Positions 1-6,368 are shown, numbered from the stretch's first letter. The stretch: DNA of 7,337 nucleotides from Chloroflexota bacterium (GCA_011046405.1 DSAR01000044.1:1-7337); one strand, 5' to 3'. The notes: a model not told the origin generated them from the sequence alone. Translations and numbers: made by a program.

Positions 1-402
1 GCCGGGCTGCGGGAAATCGGCGATGTCGGGGGCGTCCCCGGCGTCGACGCGGATGGAGATGGAGCCCTCGAACTCCTTGTTGCCGATGTAGTTGACGGTG
101 ATCCCGGTGGCCTCCTCGAAAGCGGCCATCGAGCGGTTGAACTTGACCTCGTCGGCGTCGGCGAAGGGGCCATCGACGGTCACTTCCGTGCCCGCGAACT
201 CCCCGGTCAGCGCCCGCTCCAGGTAGCCGCCAGGGGGGTAGTTGAAGTCAACTTCGGGTTTGGCTACAGGTTCTTCCCGTGTAGGTTCTTCGGTTGCTTC
301 CTTTACGGGTGTCTCGGTGGGCGTCGGCGTGCATGCCGTTAGTAGGAGCGCAAAGATGAGCAACAGGCTCAATATGCGCCATATTCTTTGGTTGCTTGAC
401 AT
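1..402 (-). CDS. Sugar ABC transporter substrate-binding lipoprotein (5' part only)
   Basis: This is the N-terminal 134 residues of an extracellular solute-binding protein; the rest lies beyond the left edge. Residues 8-23 form a hydrophobic signal segment ending in the lipobox L21-T22-A23-C24, so Cys24 should be lipidated and the protein tethered outside the membrane. Residues 25-58 are a Pro/Thr/Glu-rich tether. The mature domain begins near residue 70 and shows FEEATGITVNYIG (95-107), then a FEGSISIRV stretch and DAPDIADFPQPG, a pattern I associate with alpha-glucoside/maltose-type (AglE-like) binding proteins of the family 1 solute-binding group. The substrate is inference. The ATG at 400-402 is supported by AGGAGG (complement of 411-416) eight bases upstream. 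Permease genes would be expected further left, outside the window. A LacI operator at 535-550 suggests repression by the neighbouring LacI protein. Confidence 0.88.
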   Translation of the reverse strand, partial: MSSNQRIWRILSLLLIFALLLTACTPTPTETPVKEATEEPTREEPVAKPEVDFNYPPGGYLERALTGEFAGTEVTVDGPFADADEVKFNRSMAAFEEATGITVNYIGNKEFEGSISIRVDAGDAPDIADFPQPG

Positions 403-441
403 TTTCTTTTCCTCCTCATTCTCATTTAATGGTTAGATACG

Positions 442-486
442 TCATTTAGCGATACCGTTTTGCTGGTGGCTAAGGTTTTTGCTCAT
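442..486 (-). other. Possible 14-codon leader ORF with strong Shine-Dalgarno
   Basis: In the leader of the sugar-binding-protein gene the minus strand reads AAAGAGGAGGTGATG (486-498 region), matching the 16S anti-Shine-Dalgarno over AGGAGGTGAT. The ATG is nearly fused to that motif and opens a 14-codon frame, MSKNLSHQQNGIAK, ending in TGA at 442-444. The spacing is too short for efficient initiation, so it may be a relic of an older start region, a ribosome standby site or chance. The peptide resembles nothing I know. Confidence 0.2.
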
Positions 487-534
487 CACCTCCTCTTTCG
501 ATTGCGATTATTGGTGAAGGGCTGGAACGCCGGA

Positions 535-550
535 TTTAAACCGGTTGCAA
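535..550. promoter_or_regulatory. LacI-family operator upstream of sugar-binding-protein gene
   Basis: TTTAAACCGGTTGCAA shares the TTAAACCGGTT core, with central CpG, with the two operators over the lacI promoter at 1731-1760. It lies 47 bp past the lacI stop and about 130 bp before the binding-protein ATG. LacI-family proteins usually bind even palindromes with a central CG, where the hinge helix inserts. No clear -35/-10 pair could be assigned around it, so the exact repression geometry is unknown. Confidence 0.6.
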
Positions 551-596
551 CCCCTCGATGGACTGAACGTGATTGGGTGTTTGAAAGTCTTCTGAT

Positions 597-1640
597 CTAG
601 TATGAGGGCGGTGGAGCTGTCGTCTGGCGGATCACCAATTCGGTAGGCAGTATCTCGTGAACCGGATCGATTGCGGGATTCGCTAATGCGTCGAGCAGTA
701 ATTCAACGCCTCGACGTCCAGATTCGAACAGGAGCTGGCGCATCGTCGTCAGGCCGACAATGTCGGCTACTTCGACGTCATCGTAACCGATGACCGATAG
801 GTCGTCGGGAACGGTTAGATGCAGGTCGGCGGCGGCCTCCAGGACGCCAACGGCCTGGGTGTCACTGGCGGCGAAGATCGCCGTGGGCCGATCGGTCAAG
901 GAGAGAATCCGCAGCGCCTGGCGTCGAGCCTGTTGGCGTCCGTGTTGATCTTCACCGTAATAGGCGTCTCGGACCTCAATGCCCGCTGATGCCAACGCAG
1001 CGCAATATCCTTCGTAGCGCTCCCGGCTGGACGTGAAATTCAATGGATTCCCGATCACGTCGCCGATACTGTCGCCGACGAAGCCGATGCGCGTATGGCC
1101 CAGTTCCAGCAAATACTCGGTGGCCGCGCGCCCGCCGGCGAAGTCGTCCACGGTGACCTGGTGTAACATATCCAGGTCTGGGTGGTCGGCGTCGATGAGC
1201 ACGATGGGGATGTCGGCGTCGGCCAACAGGCTGGCCTCTTCGTCAGTTGGTGCCAGGGAGATAATCAAAACCCCATCGGCGCGTTCGCGATGGGGGATCG
1301 TTTCGAAACAGGCCGCCCGCTGTTCGGGCGTCTCGATATTGTGGATGACCAGGTCGTACTGGCTTTGCGAAAGAAGACTGACCGCTCCGTTCAATCGCTC
1401 GGAGACGGAGGGCCGGGTGAAGAACGGCACCACGACTGAGACGGCCAACGTTTTCCCCAGGGAGAGGCGGCGGGCGGCGATGTTGGGCACGTAGTTGAGA
1501 TCTTCGACGATTTCCATGATGCGTTGTTGCGTCTCTTCGTTGACCAGGGGGCTGTCGTTGATGGCACGGGAGACGGTGCCGGGCGAGACGCCGGCGGCCT
1601 GGGCGACGTCGCGGATGGTGACTTGTCTTCTGCGTGTCAT
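597..1640 (-). CDS. LacI-family transcriptional repressor
   Basis: A full-length (347 aa) LacI/GalR-family regulator. The N-terminal helix-turn-helix is residues 7-28 (VTIRDVAQAAGVSPGTVSRAIN), followed by the hinge helix PNIAARRLS at 52-60, whose Leu59 occupies the position that intercalates at the operator's central CG. Residues 64-340 are the periplasmic-binding-protein-like effector domain, with family segments RADGVLI (120-126), LGHTRIGFVG (180-189), AIFAASDTQAVGVL (254-267) and DLSVIGYDD (280-288). The ATG at 1638-1640 has GGAAGG five bases upstream. The gene ends in TAG at 597-599 and is followed by the sugar-binding-protein gene in the same direction. Matching operators at its own promoter and upstream of that gene indicate autoregulation and control of sugar uptake. 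The inducer is probably the transported sugar or a derivative, which is inference; no exact orthologue is recognised. Confidence 0.95.
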   Translation of the reverse strand: MTRRRQVTIRDVAQAAGVSPGTVSRAINDSPLVNEETQQRIMEIVEDLNYVPNIAARRLSLGKTLAVSVVVPFFTRPSVSERLNGAVSLLSQSQYDLVIHNIETPEQRAACFETIPHRERADGVLIISLAPTDEEASLLADADIPIVLIDADHPDLDMLHQVTVDDFAGGRAATEYLLELGHTRIGFVGDSIGDVIGNPLNFTSSRERYEGYCAALASAGIEVRDAYYGEDQHGRQQARRQALRILSLTDRPTAIFAASDTQAVGVLEAAADLHLTVPDDLSVIGYDDVEVADIVGLTTMRQLLFESGRRGVELLLDALANPAIDPVHEILPTELVIRQTTAPPPSY

Positions 1641-1689
1641 AGCTGCCTTCCAGGGAGGGGGATCAAACGCGATGAGGATCGAGGTTGCC

Positions 1690-1721
1690 AGAAACCAGGT
1701 TTTTTGAAAAACCTGGTTTCT
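1690..1721. repeat. 32-bp near-perfect palindrome in the lacI leader
   Basis: Two 15-bp arms, AGAAACCAGGTTTTT and AAAAACCTGGTTTCT, flank a two-base centre (TG) with no real loop. It lies downstream of the lacI promoter, so it would be transcribed and could fold into a long hairpin about 50 nt before the lacI start codon. It differs in sequence and length from the adjacent LacI operators. It resembles a dispersed REP/MITE-like palindrome; there is no second copy in this window, so mobility is inference. Confidence 0.75.
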
Positions 1722-1730
1722 CTCCCGTCC

Positions 1731-1760
1731 ATTAAACCGGTTTAATTAAATCGGTTTAAT
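1731..1760. promoter_or_regulatory. Tandem LacI-type operators
   Basis: ATTAAACCGGTTTAAT (1731-1746) is a perfect 16-bp palindrome. ATTAAATCGGTTTAAT (1745-1760) is the same site with one change, overlapping by two bases, so the centres are 14 bp apart. The pair covers the end of the lacI -10 element and the expected transcription start, ideal for autorepression. A related core occurs at 535-550. The AAACCGGTTT centre is typical of LacI-family sugar repressors (MalR-like). Confidence 0.8.
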
Positions 1761-1787
1761 GATACCACAGTGCCGGGTCTTTGTCAA
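1759..1787 (-). promoter_or_regulatory. Sigma-70-type promoter for lacI
   Basis: On the minus strand there is a perfect -35 TTGACA (complement of 1782-1787), exactly 17 bp of spacer, and -10 TATCAT (complement of 1759-1764). Transcription should start near 1752, inside the tandem operators, giving a leader of about 110 nt that includes the 32-bp palindrome. Confidence 0.8.
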
Positions 1788-1841
1788 GGGTTTTTAAGGT
1801 TTTTCCAAGGGATCGTCGGGCGCCATTATTTCGACGCGCTT

Positions 1842-3434
1842 TCAACCGCCGTGGGACTCGAAGTCAACATTGTCAAGTAGCGCACCGCAGGCCGGGCAGT
1901 GACTGGCGCCAGCCTCGGGCGGGAGGTAGTGCTCGCCGCCGCAGGTCGGGCACTGGAGAAAGTGCCGGTTGTCTTGGCCGCAAGCCGGGCAGTAGGCGAA
2001 GGCCCGGTCGAGCGGCGCGCCGCAGTGAGGACAGTGACGGGTTAGAGGTAGTGGGCCTTCCGCCGGTGATGTGCCGGGTATGCCCGTGAATGGATGGTCT
2101 TGTATCTCGTTTGTCTGCTTTTCCGCCAGATCACCTGGCTGGACTTCTGGACACGATGTGTCTTGTAGAATCTCCGCTCGATTTTGGGATTCGCCTCCGT
2201 CGCTCGACACCTCGTCGGGCGGCGTCTCCTCCTGGGGGCGATGGCTCCATCGGTGGGCGATGAGTTGCATGAACAGGCCGACCAGCAGCAAGCCGCCGGT
2301 CGTCAACGACAATCCGCGCCAGCGACTCATCAGGCCCAGCGAGAAGAAACCCAGGAATACGCCGGTCAGCACGAGGGTCTGGCGCCAGGTCCGCCGCTGG
2401 TCAGTCACACGTCCCAGGAAGGCGAACAGGAGTCCGGTGATGGCGACGATGGCCACCGTTGCGGCTAAGGGGAGTTCCATCACGCCACTGAGGAAGGTCA
2501 AACTGGGGTAGAAGAGGAAATAGCCGCAGCCAGCCAAAAGATAGAGCTGAAAGGGCAGCCGGACGCCGCTGAGGCGGTAGGCGCCGGCGAGGCAGACGAT
2601 GAAGAGCGCCGTCAGCAGGGGAGAGGCGAAGGCCAGCGTGCTCAACGAGTCGCTCAGTTGGGCCACCCGCTGGGCGAAGCTGGGGCGCTCGGGTAGGTTG
2701 ACCTGGATGTCGCGGTCGGCGATGAGGGCATCGTAACGCCAGGCAAATTGCTTGCCGTTTTCGGTCGTTTCGATACTTGTGCTCGGAAGCGCGTCGTCGG
2801 GCGCCTGGGCCCCCTCTATGCCGGTCACGACGATGGCGACGTCCAGGTCTTCGAGGCGGCGACCGTGATCCAGGGTATAGCGGAAACTGCCGATCCCCCT
2901 GGCCTGGTAACGCACGGTGATCTCGTATTCGTCTAGCGTTTCAGCTTCAGTTCGCCAGGTGATGGAGCGGAGGTTGTACTCAGCATCGGGAGGTTCTTCG
3001 CCGTCGACCAGGAAGTAAACCTTGTTGAGGGTGTCAAGCCCCTCAGGGAAAGGGAAGATCAATTCCAGGGTAGTCGTCGGCGCCGCGCCAGTGTATTGGA
3101 TGCGATAGACCCCCTCGAAATCCAGGTCGTACACCGTGGCGCTGACGCCCTTGATCTCGTCGTAGCGGGCGTCCAGCGTGGCGTGCACCCGGCAGTCCTT
3201 GGCGCCCAGGGTCCCGCCGAGTGTTGGCGCGCCGCCTACCTCAAAGTTGTAATAGACGTTCCATATAGGCATCGACTGGGCCAGATTGAGCCGCTGTCTA
3301 TCCGCCAACTCGTTCTCTATGTCGGCTCGGTAGGGATCTCGCTCCCCCAGGCCCGAAGCGACGAAGACGAAGACGAGGATGAGCGCGCCCAGTAACATAG
3401 TCAGTGCGATAATTGAGAGTCGTTGTTTGATCAT
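1842..3434 (-). CDS. CreD-like inner-membrane protein with C-terminal double zinc ribbon
   Basis: A 530-residue membrane protein. TM1 is residues 6-28; an ectodomain of about 235 residues (29-262) follows; five TM segments lie near 265-285, 295-317, 322-341, 352-370 and 375-394; an acidic linker (398-463) leads to a cytoplasmic tail. The tail has four CxxC pairs, C468/C471, C482/C485, C495/C498 and C513/C516, forming two zinc ribbons. From memory of E. coli CreD, two regions align: the post-TM1 segment ERDPYRADIENEL, and the third-TM region with PFQ-YLL-G-FY-LS spacing. Six TMs with a large ectodomain is also the CreD plan, but CreD lacks zinc ribbons. The ATG at 3432-3434 has AGGAGG four bases upstream; a start 14 codons earlier would translate tandem-repeat DNA. 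It follows the kinase by 135 bp, behind a putative regulator-binding array. Biochemical role unknown; the CreD relation is plausible but unproven. Confidence 0.85.
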   Translation of the reverse strand: MIKQRLSIIALTMLLGALILVFVFVASGLGERDPYRADIENELADRQRLNLAQSMPIWNVYYNFEVGGAPTLGGTLGAKDCRVHATLDARYDEIKGVSATVYDLDFEGVYRIQYTGAAPTTTLELIFPFPEGLDTLNKVYFLVDGEEPPDAEYNLRSITWRTEAETLDEYEITVRYQARGIGSFRYTLDHGRRLEDLDVAIVVTGIEGAQAPDDALPSTSIETTENGKQFAWRYDALIADRDIQVNLPERPSFAQRVAQLSDSLSTLAFASPLLTALFIVCLAGAYRLSGVRLPFQLYLLAGCGYFLFYPSLTFLSGVMELPLAATVAIVAITGLLFAFLGRVTDQRRTWRQTLVLTGVFLGFFSLGLMSRWRGLSLTTGGLLLVGLFMQLIAHRWSHRPQEETPPDEVSSDGGESQNRAEILQDTSCPEVQPGDLAEKQTNEIQDHPFTGIPGTSPAEGPLPLTRHCPHCGAPLDRAFAYCPACGQDNRHFLQCPTCGGEHYLPPEAGASHCPACGALLDNVDFESHGG

Positions 3435-3456
3435 TTTTCCTCCTGTGTGTATGTTT

Positions 3457-3503
3457 GCAAACTTGCAAACTTGCAAACTTGCAAACTTGCCTGCTTGCTA
3501 CTT
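3457..3503. repeat. 8-bp tandem repeat (GCAAACTT)n
   Basis: Four perfect GCAAACTT units occupy 3457-3488, followed by two degenerate ones, GCCTGCTT (3489-3496) and GCTACTT (3497-3503). The array is in the leader of the CreD-like gene, between its -10 and its Shine-Dalgarno. Each junction contains the palindrome TTGCAA. It resembles short tandem intergenic repeats common in filamentous phototrophs and Chloroflexota. No coding role. Confidence 0.85.
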
Positions 3504-3509
3504 AATGTA
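3504..3509 (-). promoter_or_regulatory. Putative -10 element for the CreD-like gene
   Basis: The minus strand reads TACATT, four of six matches to TATAAT, within a small inverted repeat (TGCTAC-5-GTAGCA, 3496-3512). The position 17 bp upstream reads ACGCCA, not a -35, which fits an activator-dependent promoter using the direct-repeat array at 3521-3564. The start would be near 3497. Confidence 0.45.
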
Positions 3510-3520
3510 GCACAGGGGGA

Positions 3521-3564
3521 TGGCGCTGGCGTGGCAGGTATATGGCAGGTTGGTGGCAAGAAAG
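3521..3564 (-). promoter_or_regulatory. Pho-box-like response-regulator binding array
   Basis: On the plus strand, TGGC begins at 3521, 3532, 3543 and 3554, an exact 11-bp period over four units (TGGCGCT, TGGCAGG, TGGCAGG, TGGCAAG). On the minus strand, 3548-3531 reads CTGCCATATACCTGCCAC, which fits the E. coli pho-box consensus CTGTCATAWAWCTGTCAY at about 15 of 18 positions. PhoB/OmpR-family regulators bind direct repeats at 11-bp spacing, and the E. coli CreB tag TTCAC-N6-TTCAC has the same period. The array ends 11 bp from the TACATT -10, close to the usual pho-box position. The likely ligand is the regulator encoded at 5526-6239. Confidence 0.6.
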
Positions 3565-3569
3565 AGGCG

Positions 3570-5486
3570 CTAACCGGGGGTGGGGAGGGTGAAAATGAAG
3601 CGACTGCCCGGAGCATCTGCTTCTTGGGTGCTTTCAACCCAGATCTGGCCGCCGTGGCCCTCGATCAAAGCCTTGGCAATGGCGAGACCCAGGCCGGCGC
3701 CGCTTTCTTGTTCCCAGGCGCTTTCGTTTTTACGAGAGACGTCGGTGCGTGCACGCGAGGGATCGCCGCGATAGAAGCGTTCGAAGACGTGGGGCATCTC
3801 TTCCTGGGGGATGCCTGGCCCGGTGTCGGCGACGGTGCAGGTGACTTGCCCGTCGAGCTTTTCCACGCGAATGTTCACCTTGCCGCCAGCCGGTGTGAAT
3901 TTCAGACCGTTGTCGATCAGGTTGACCAGCACCTGGAGCACCCGGTCGGCGTCGGCCTGGACGAGGGCGGGCTCGGGGGGCGTGTCGGTTTCGACGGCGA
4001 CGCGGCGTTGCCGGGCCTGGTGCGCCAGTTGGCGGGCGGCCCGTTTGGCAAGCGCGCCCAGATCGAGCGGGCGCCGGTGGAGGTTGAGCTGCCCAACGTC
4101 GGCGCGAGTGAGCAGCAGCAAGTCGTTGCTCAGACGGATGAGGCGCTCGGTCTCAACCTCGATGGTCCGCAAGAAGCGAGCGCGGACGCTGGGATCGTCG
4201 GCTGCGCCGTTCTGCAGTGTCTCGACGAAGCCTTTGATCGCTGTCAGGGGGGTGCGCAATTCGTGGGAGACGTCAGAGATGAAATTGGCGCGCAAGCGGT
4301 CGAGTTGGCGATAAGCGGTGACGTCGTGGCCGACCGCGACGGCGCCCTGGACGAGGCCATCGCTGTCGCGCAGGGGGGTGATCAACAGTTCGAAGACCCG
4401 GTCGCGGGCGTTTATCTCGGTGGCGTGAGCTTCGCCGTGCGCCAGTGTCCATCCGATTTCTTCGCGTAGTGATTCTGGGGCAAAGTCAAGAAGTGTCTGG
4501 GCCGTACCGTTGACCATGATGATATCACCTGTTTCGTCCACTGCGATCACCGCGTCGGCCAGGCTTTTGAGAATGGTCTCTCGTTGGCGGGCCTGTTCGG
4601 ATAGCGTCTCGTGGGCAGCGGCGAGGTTGGTGTTCATGCTGTTGAAGGCGGCACCCAACGCGCGCAATTCGCCAGTTGGGGCAAGCGGGATCGGCGGGAC
4701 CGATTGTCCCCGGGCCAGGGCGATGCTTGCCTCAGTGAGCCGCTGGAGGGGGCGGGTCAGTTGGCGGGCCAGGATAATGCCGGTCAGTCCAGCCAGCAGG
4801 ATGGCGACGATAGCGCCTCTCACGACCTGGGGGCCCAGGTAATCCGGCAGGAGGCTGAGCGCCAGGCGGGGGAGGGGGCTGGCGACGTAGGCTACGCTGA
4901 CGACGTTGCCTTCAGCCGCGCGAATGGGGTAGGCGGCGTAGAGAATACGGCGGTTGGGGGCGTCGGGCGAGTCGCGCACGGCAGTGGCTGCTTCGCCTGC
5001 CATCGCACTCTGGATTTCGGACCGGTCGATGAGGCTTGCTGAAGAGGCCGCTCGCCCCCGCGAGTATTGCGAAACGATGCCCAGGTTGGATTTCAATTCG
5101 TCGTTGAAATCGGAGAGAGTCTCTCGTCTCTCTCTATAGAAGACGCCATTTTCTTCTACGATGTCTTCGATAGGAAGGTCAGGCGTGTCCATTTCCAGGA
5201 TGACCACACCTTCGTCGTCGATGACGCGCGTGTGGAAACCGGGGAAGACGTTGGTGGCCTGAGAATAGGGCACTGGCGGGCTTTGCTCGCTCTCGTAGCT
5301 CTCGCCAAGGCCAGCCGCCTGGATGGTCTGGGCTACCCGGCGGGCCTGGGCCAGCATATTTTCGCGCATGACGTCGAGGAAGGCCCGGTCGAGGGCGCTC
5401 CAGGCCAGCGCCGCCGCGACGCTCATTGCCAGCAGGGCCACCAGCAAATAGGTAACGATCAGTTGAGCGTGGATAGATTTGAACAT
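3570..5486 (-). CDS. PhoR-type sensor histidine kinase
   Basis: A 638-residue membrane histidine kinase. TM1 is about 9-30, an extracellular sensor region spans 31-220, and TM2 is about 222-241. Then come HAMP (242-294), a PAS domain (303-393), HisKA (398-463) with SHELRTP carrying the phospho-acceptor His408, and the HATPase domain (507-636). ATPase boxes are visible: N box NLIDNGLKF (522-530), G1 DTGPGIP (554-560), F box HVFERFYRG (566-574) and G2 GAGLGLAI (596-603). The N box has Gly where Ala is usual, and about 20 residues separate F box and G2, somewhat longer than usual. It should autophosphorylate His408 and pass phosphate to Asp59 of the regulator encoded 39 bp upstream. The domain order is that of PhoR/PnpS kinases; the signal is unknown. 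The start at 5484-5486 lacks a Shine-Dalgarno but sits just before TM1, so it is preferred; coupling to the upstream gene is likely. Confidence 0.95.
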   Translation of the reverse strand: MFKSIHAQLIVTYLLVALLAMSVAAALAWSALDRAFLDVMRENMLAQARRVAQTIQAAGLGESYESEQSPPVPYSQATNVFPGFHTRVIDDEGVVILEMDTPDLPIEDIVEENGVFYRERRETLSDFNDELKSNLGIVSQYSRGRAASSASLIDRSEIQSAMAGEAATAVRDSPDAPNRRILYAAYPIRAAEGNVVSVAYVASPLPRLALSLLPDYLGPQVVRGAIVAILLAGLTGIILARQLTRPLQRLTEASIALARGQSVPPIPLAPTGELRALGAAFNSMNTNLAAAHETLSEQARQRETILKSLADAVIAVDETGDIIMVNGTAQTLLDFAPESLREEIGWTLAHGEAHATEINARDRVFELLITPLRDSDGLVQGAVAVGHDVTAYRQLDRLRANFISDVSHELRTPLTAIKGFVETLQNGAADDPSVRARFLRTIEVETERLIRLSNDLLLLTRADVGQLNLHRRPLDLGALAKRAARQLAHQARQRRVAVETDTPPEPALVQADADRVLQVLVNLIDNGLKFTPAGGKVNIRVEKLDGQVTCTVADTGPGIPQEEMPHVFERFYRGDPSRARTDVSRKNESAWEQESGAGLGLAIAKALIEGHGGQIWVESTQEADAPGSRFIFTLPTPG

Positions 5487-5525
5487 CGTGGGGCTATTGT
5501 AGCAGGCATTTGTGTCAGGAACGTG

Positions 5526-5657
5526 TCAGGGGCGGGCGAGTTTGTAGCCAATGCCGCGAACGGTGACGATAAAATCCACATCAGGCCGGGCTTCGTGTAG
5601 TTTGATCCGTAGTCGTTTGACGGCGCTATCGACGGCGCGCTCGTCGCCATAGTAATC
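5526..5657 (-). pseudogene. C-terminal remainder of the response regulator, beyond an amber stop
   Basis: Immediately after the TAG at 5658-5660 the same frame continues for 43 codons to TGA at 5526-5528. It encodes DYYGDERAVDSAVKRLRIKL, then a stretch ending VRGIGYKLARP, the recognition helix and wing of an OmpR/PhoB winged-helix domain. The family motif here is WGYDYYGDER, so the stop replaces the tyrosine. No frameshift is involved. It has no start codon or ribosome site of its own and would be translated only by stop readthrough. Confidence 0.85.
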
Positions 5658-6239
5658 CTAACCCCAGACCTGGTCGAGCAGTTGTTGGCGACTGAGCGCC
5701 TGCCCGGCGTGGCGAGCCAGGGTCTCCAGCAGATCGAACTCCAACTGGGTGAGGGCGAGGGGGTGATGGCCCATCTGCGCCTCGCGGGCGGATGGATCTA
5801 TTGTCAGGAGACCGACGCGCAGCGTTTTCTCGGATCGAGCGGTTTCGCTCTTTTGTGGCTGGACGCGGCGCAGCACGGCCTTGACTCGGGCCATCAACTC
5901 CCGCACGCTGAAGGGTTTGGTGACGTAATCGTCGGCCCCCAGTTCCAGCCCCACGACACGATCCGCCTCTTCGTCCCGTGCGGTGAGCATAATGATGGGG
6001 ATATCGCCCTCGCGCCGCAGGGTGCGGCAGACGTCGAGCCCGTCGATGCCGGGCAACATCAGGTCGAGGATGATCAGATCGGGCGATGCCTCCCGGGCCA
6101 GGCTTAGCGCTCGATGGCCATCGCGGGCGGTGATGACCCGGTAGCCATGCCGCTGCAGATTGTATTCGAGCAGGTCGATGATCGACCGCTCGTCGTCGAT
6201 GATGAGGATCGTCTCTTTTTTATTCATTTTCCCATTCAC
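5658..6239 (-). CDS. PhoB/OmpR-family response regulator, truncated by an amber codon
   Basis: As written this is 193 residues; read through the stop it would be 237, the normal family length. The receiver domain (about 9-127) has the acidic pair D15-D16, phospho-acceptor Asp59 in LILDLMLPG, switch Thr86 in MLTA and Lys108 in TKPF. The winged-helix domain starts near 140, but TAG follows VWG at residue 193, removing the recognition helix and wing. The product as written should accept phosphate but not bind DNA. The outer start is GTG at 6237-6239; ATG at 6225-6227 (giving MNKKETILIIDDE) is an equally good choice, with only weak purine-rich ribosome sites for either. It precedes the kinase gene and probably shares its promoter at 6340-6368. 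The PhoB-like assignment follows from the domains and the pho-box-like array; the true signal is not known. Confidence 0.88.
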   Translation of the reverse strand: MNGKMNKKETILIIDDERSIIDLLEYNLQRHGYRVITARDGHRALSLAREASPDLIILDLMLPGIDGLDVCRTLRREGDIPIIMLTARDEEADRVVGLELGADDYVTKPFSVRELMARVKAVLRRVQPQKSETARSEKTLRVGLLTIDPSAREAQMGHHPLALTQLEFDLLETLARHAGQALSRQQLLDQVWG

Positions 6240-6339
6240 ACCCCATCTTCCCCTACTTATCGAGAAGATACTGTCATTCGTCCATTCTTGGGATGCGTGA
6301 TCTCAAACGATCTGAAAAACGTCCGCTGCTAAGATAGAG

Positions 6340-6368
6340 ATTTTACACCAAGCCGCCGGGTGAGGCAA
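6340..6368 (-). promoter_or_regulatory. Putative sigma-70 promoter for the two-component operon
   Basis: On the minus strand, TTGCCT (complement of 6363-6368) and TAAAAT (complement of 6340-6345) are separated by exactly 17 bp, matching the consensus at 4/6 and 5/6 positions. Transcription would start near 6333, leaving a leader of roughly 95-105 nt before the regulator gene. Confidence 0.5.

Noticed and set aside
3435..3476. 14-residue N-terminal extension of the CreD-like protein (start at 3476)
   Set aside because: The extension is translated tandem-repeat DNA and spans the AGGAGG ribosome site that correctly serves the ATG at 3434.
3496..3512. TGCTAC-5-GTAGCA inverted repeat as a terminator for the kinase gene
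   Set aside because: The stem is only six base pairs with no T-run following on the minus strand; it overlaps the probable -10 instead.
3423..4469. 348-codon open frame on the plus strand
   Set aside because: Antisense to the kinase gene, whose domains are unambiguous; begins inside repeat DNA, and its Gly/Ala/Val-rich protein has no recognisable domain. A GC-rich shadow frame.
5459..5650. 63-codon minus-strand frame across the regulator-kinase junction
   Set aside because: The conserved regulator C-terminus is in a different frame over the same bases, and the composition is Ser/Thr/Pro-rich and unconserved.
5658..5660. Amber codon as programmed pyrrolysine insertion
   Set aside because: The position is normally tyrosine in OmpR-family regulators, pyrrolysine is known mainly from methylamine methyltransferases, and no pyl gene is seen.
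6271..6277. CTGTCAT, a pho-box half-site upstream of the regulator gene
   Set aside because: No partner repeat 11 bp away on either side, so a single heptamer is not evidence of a site.
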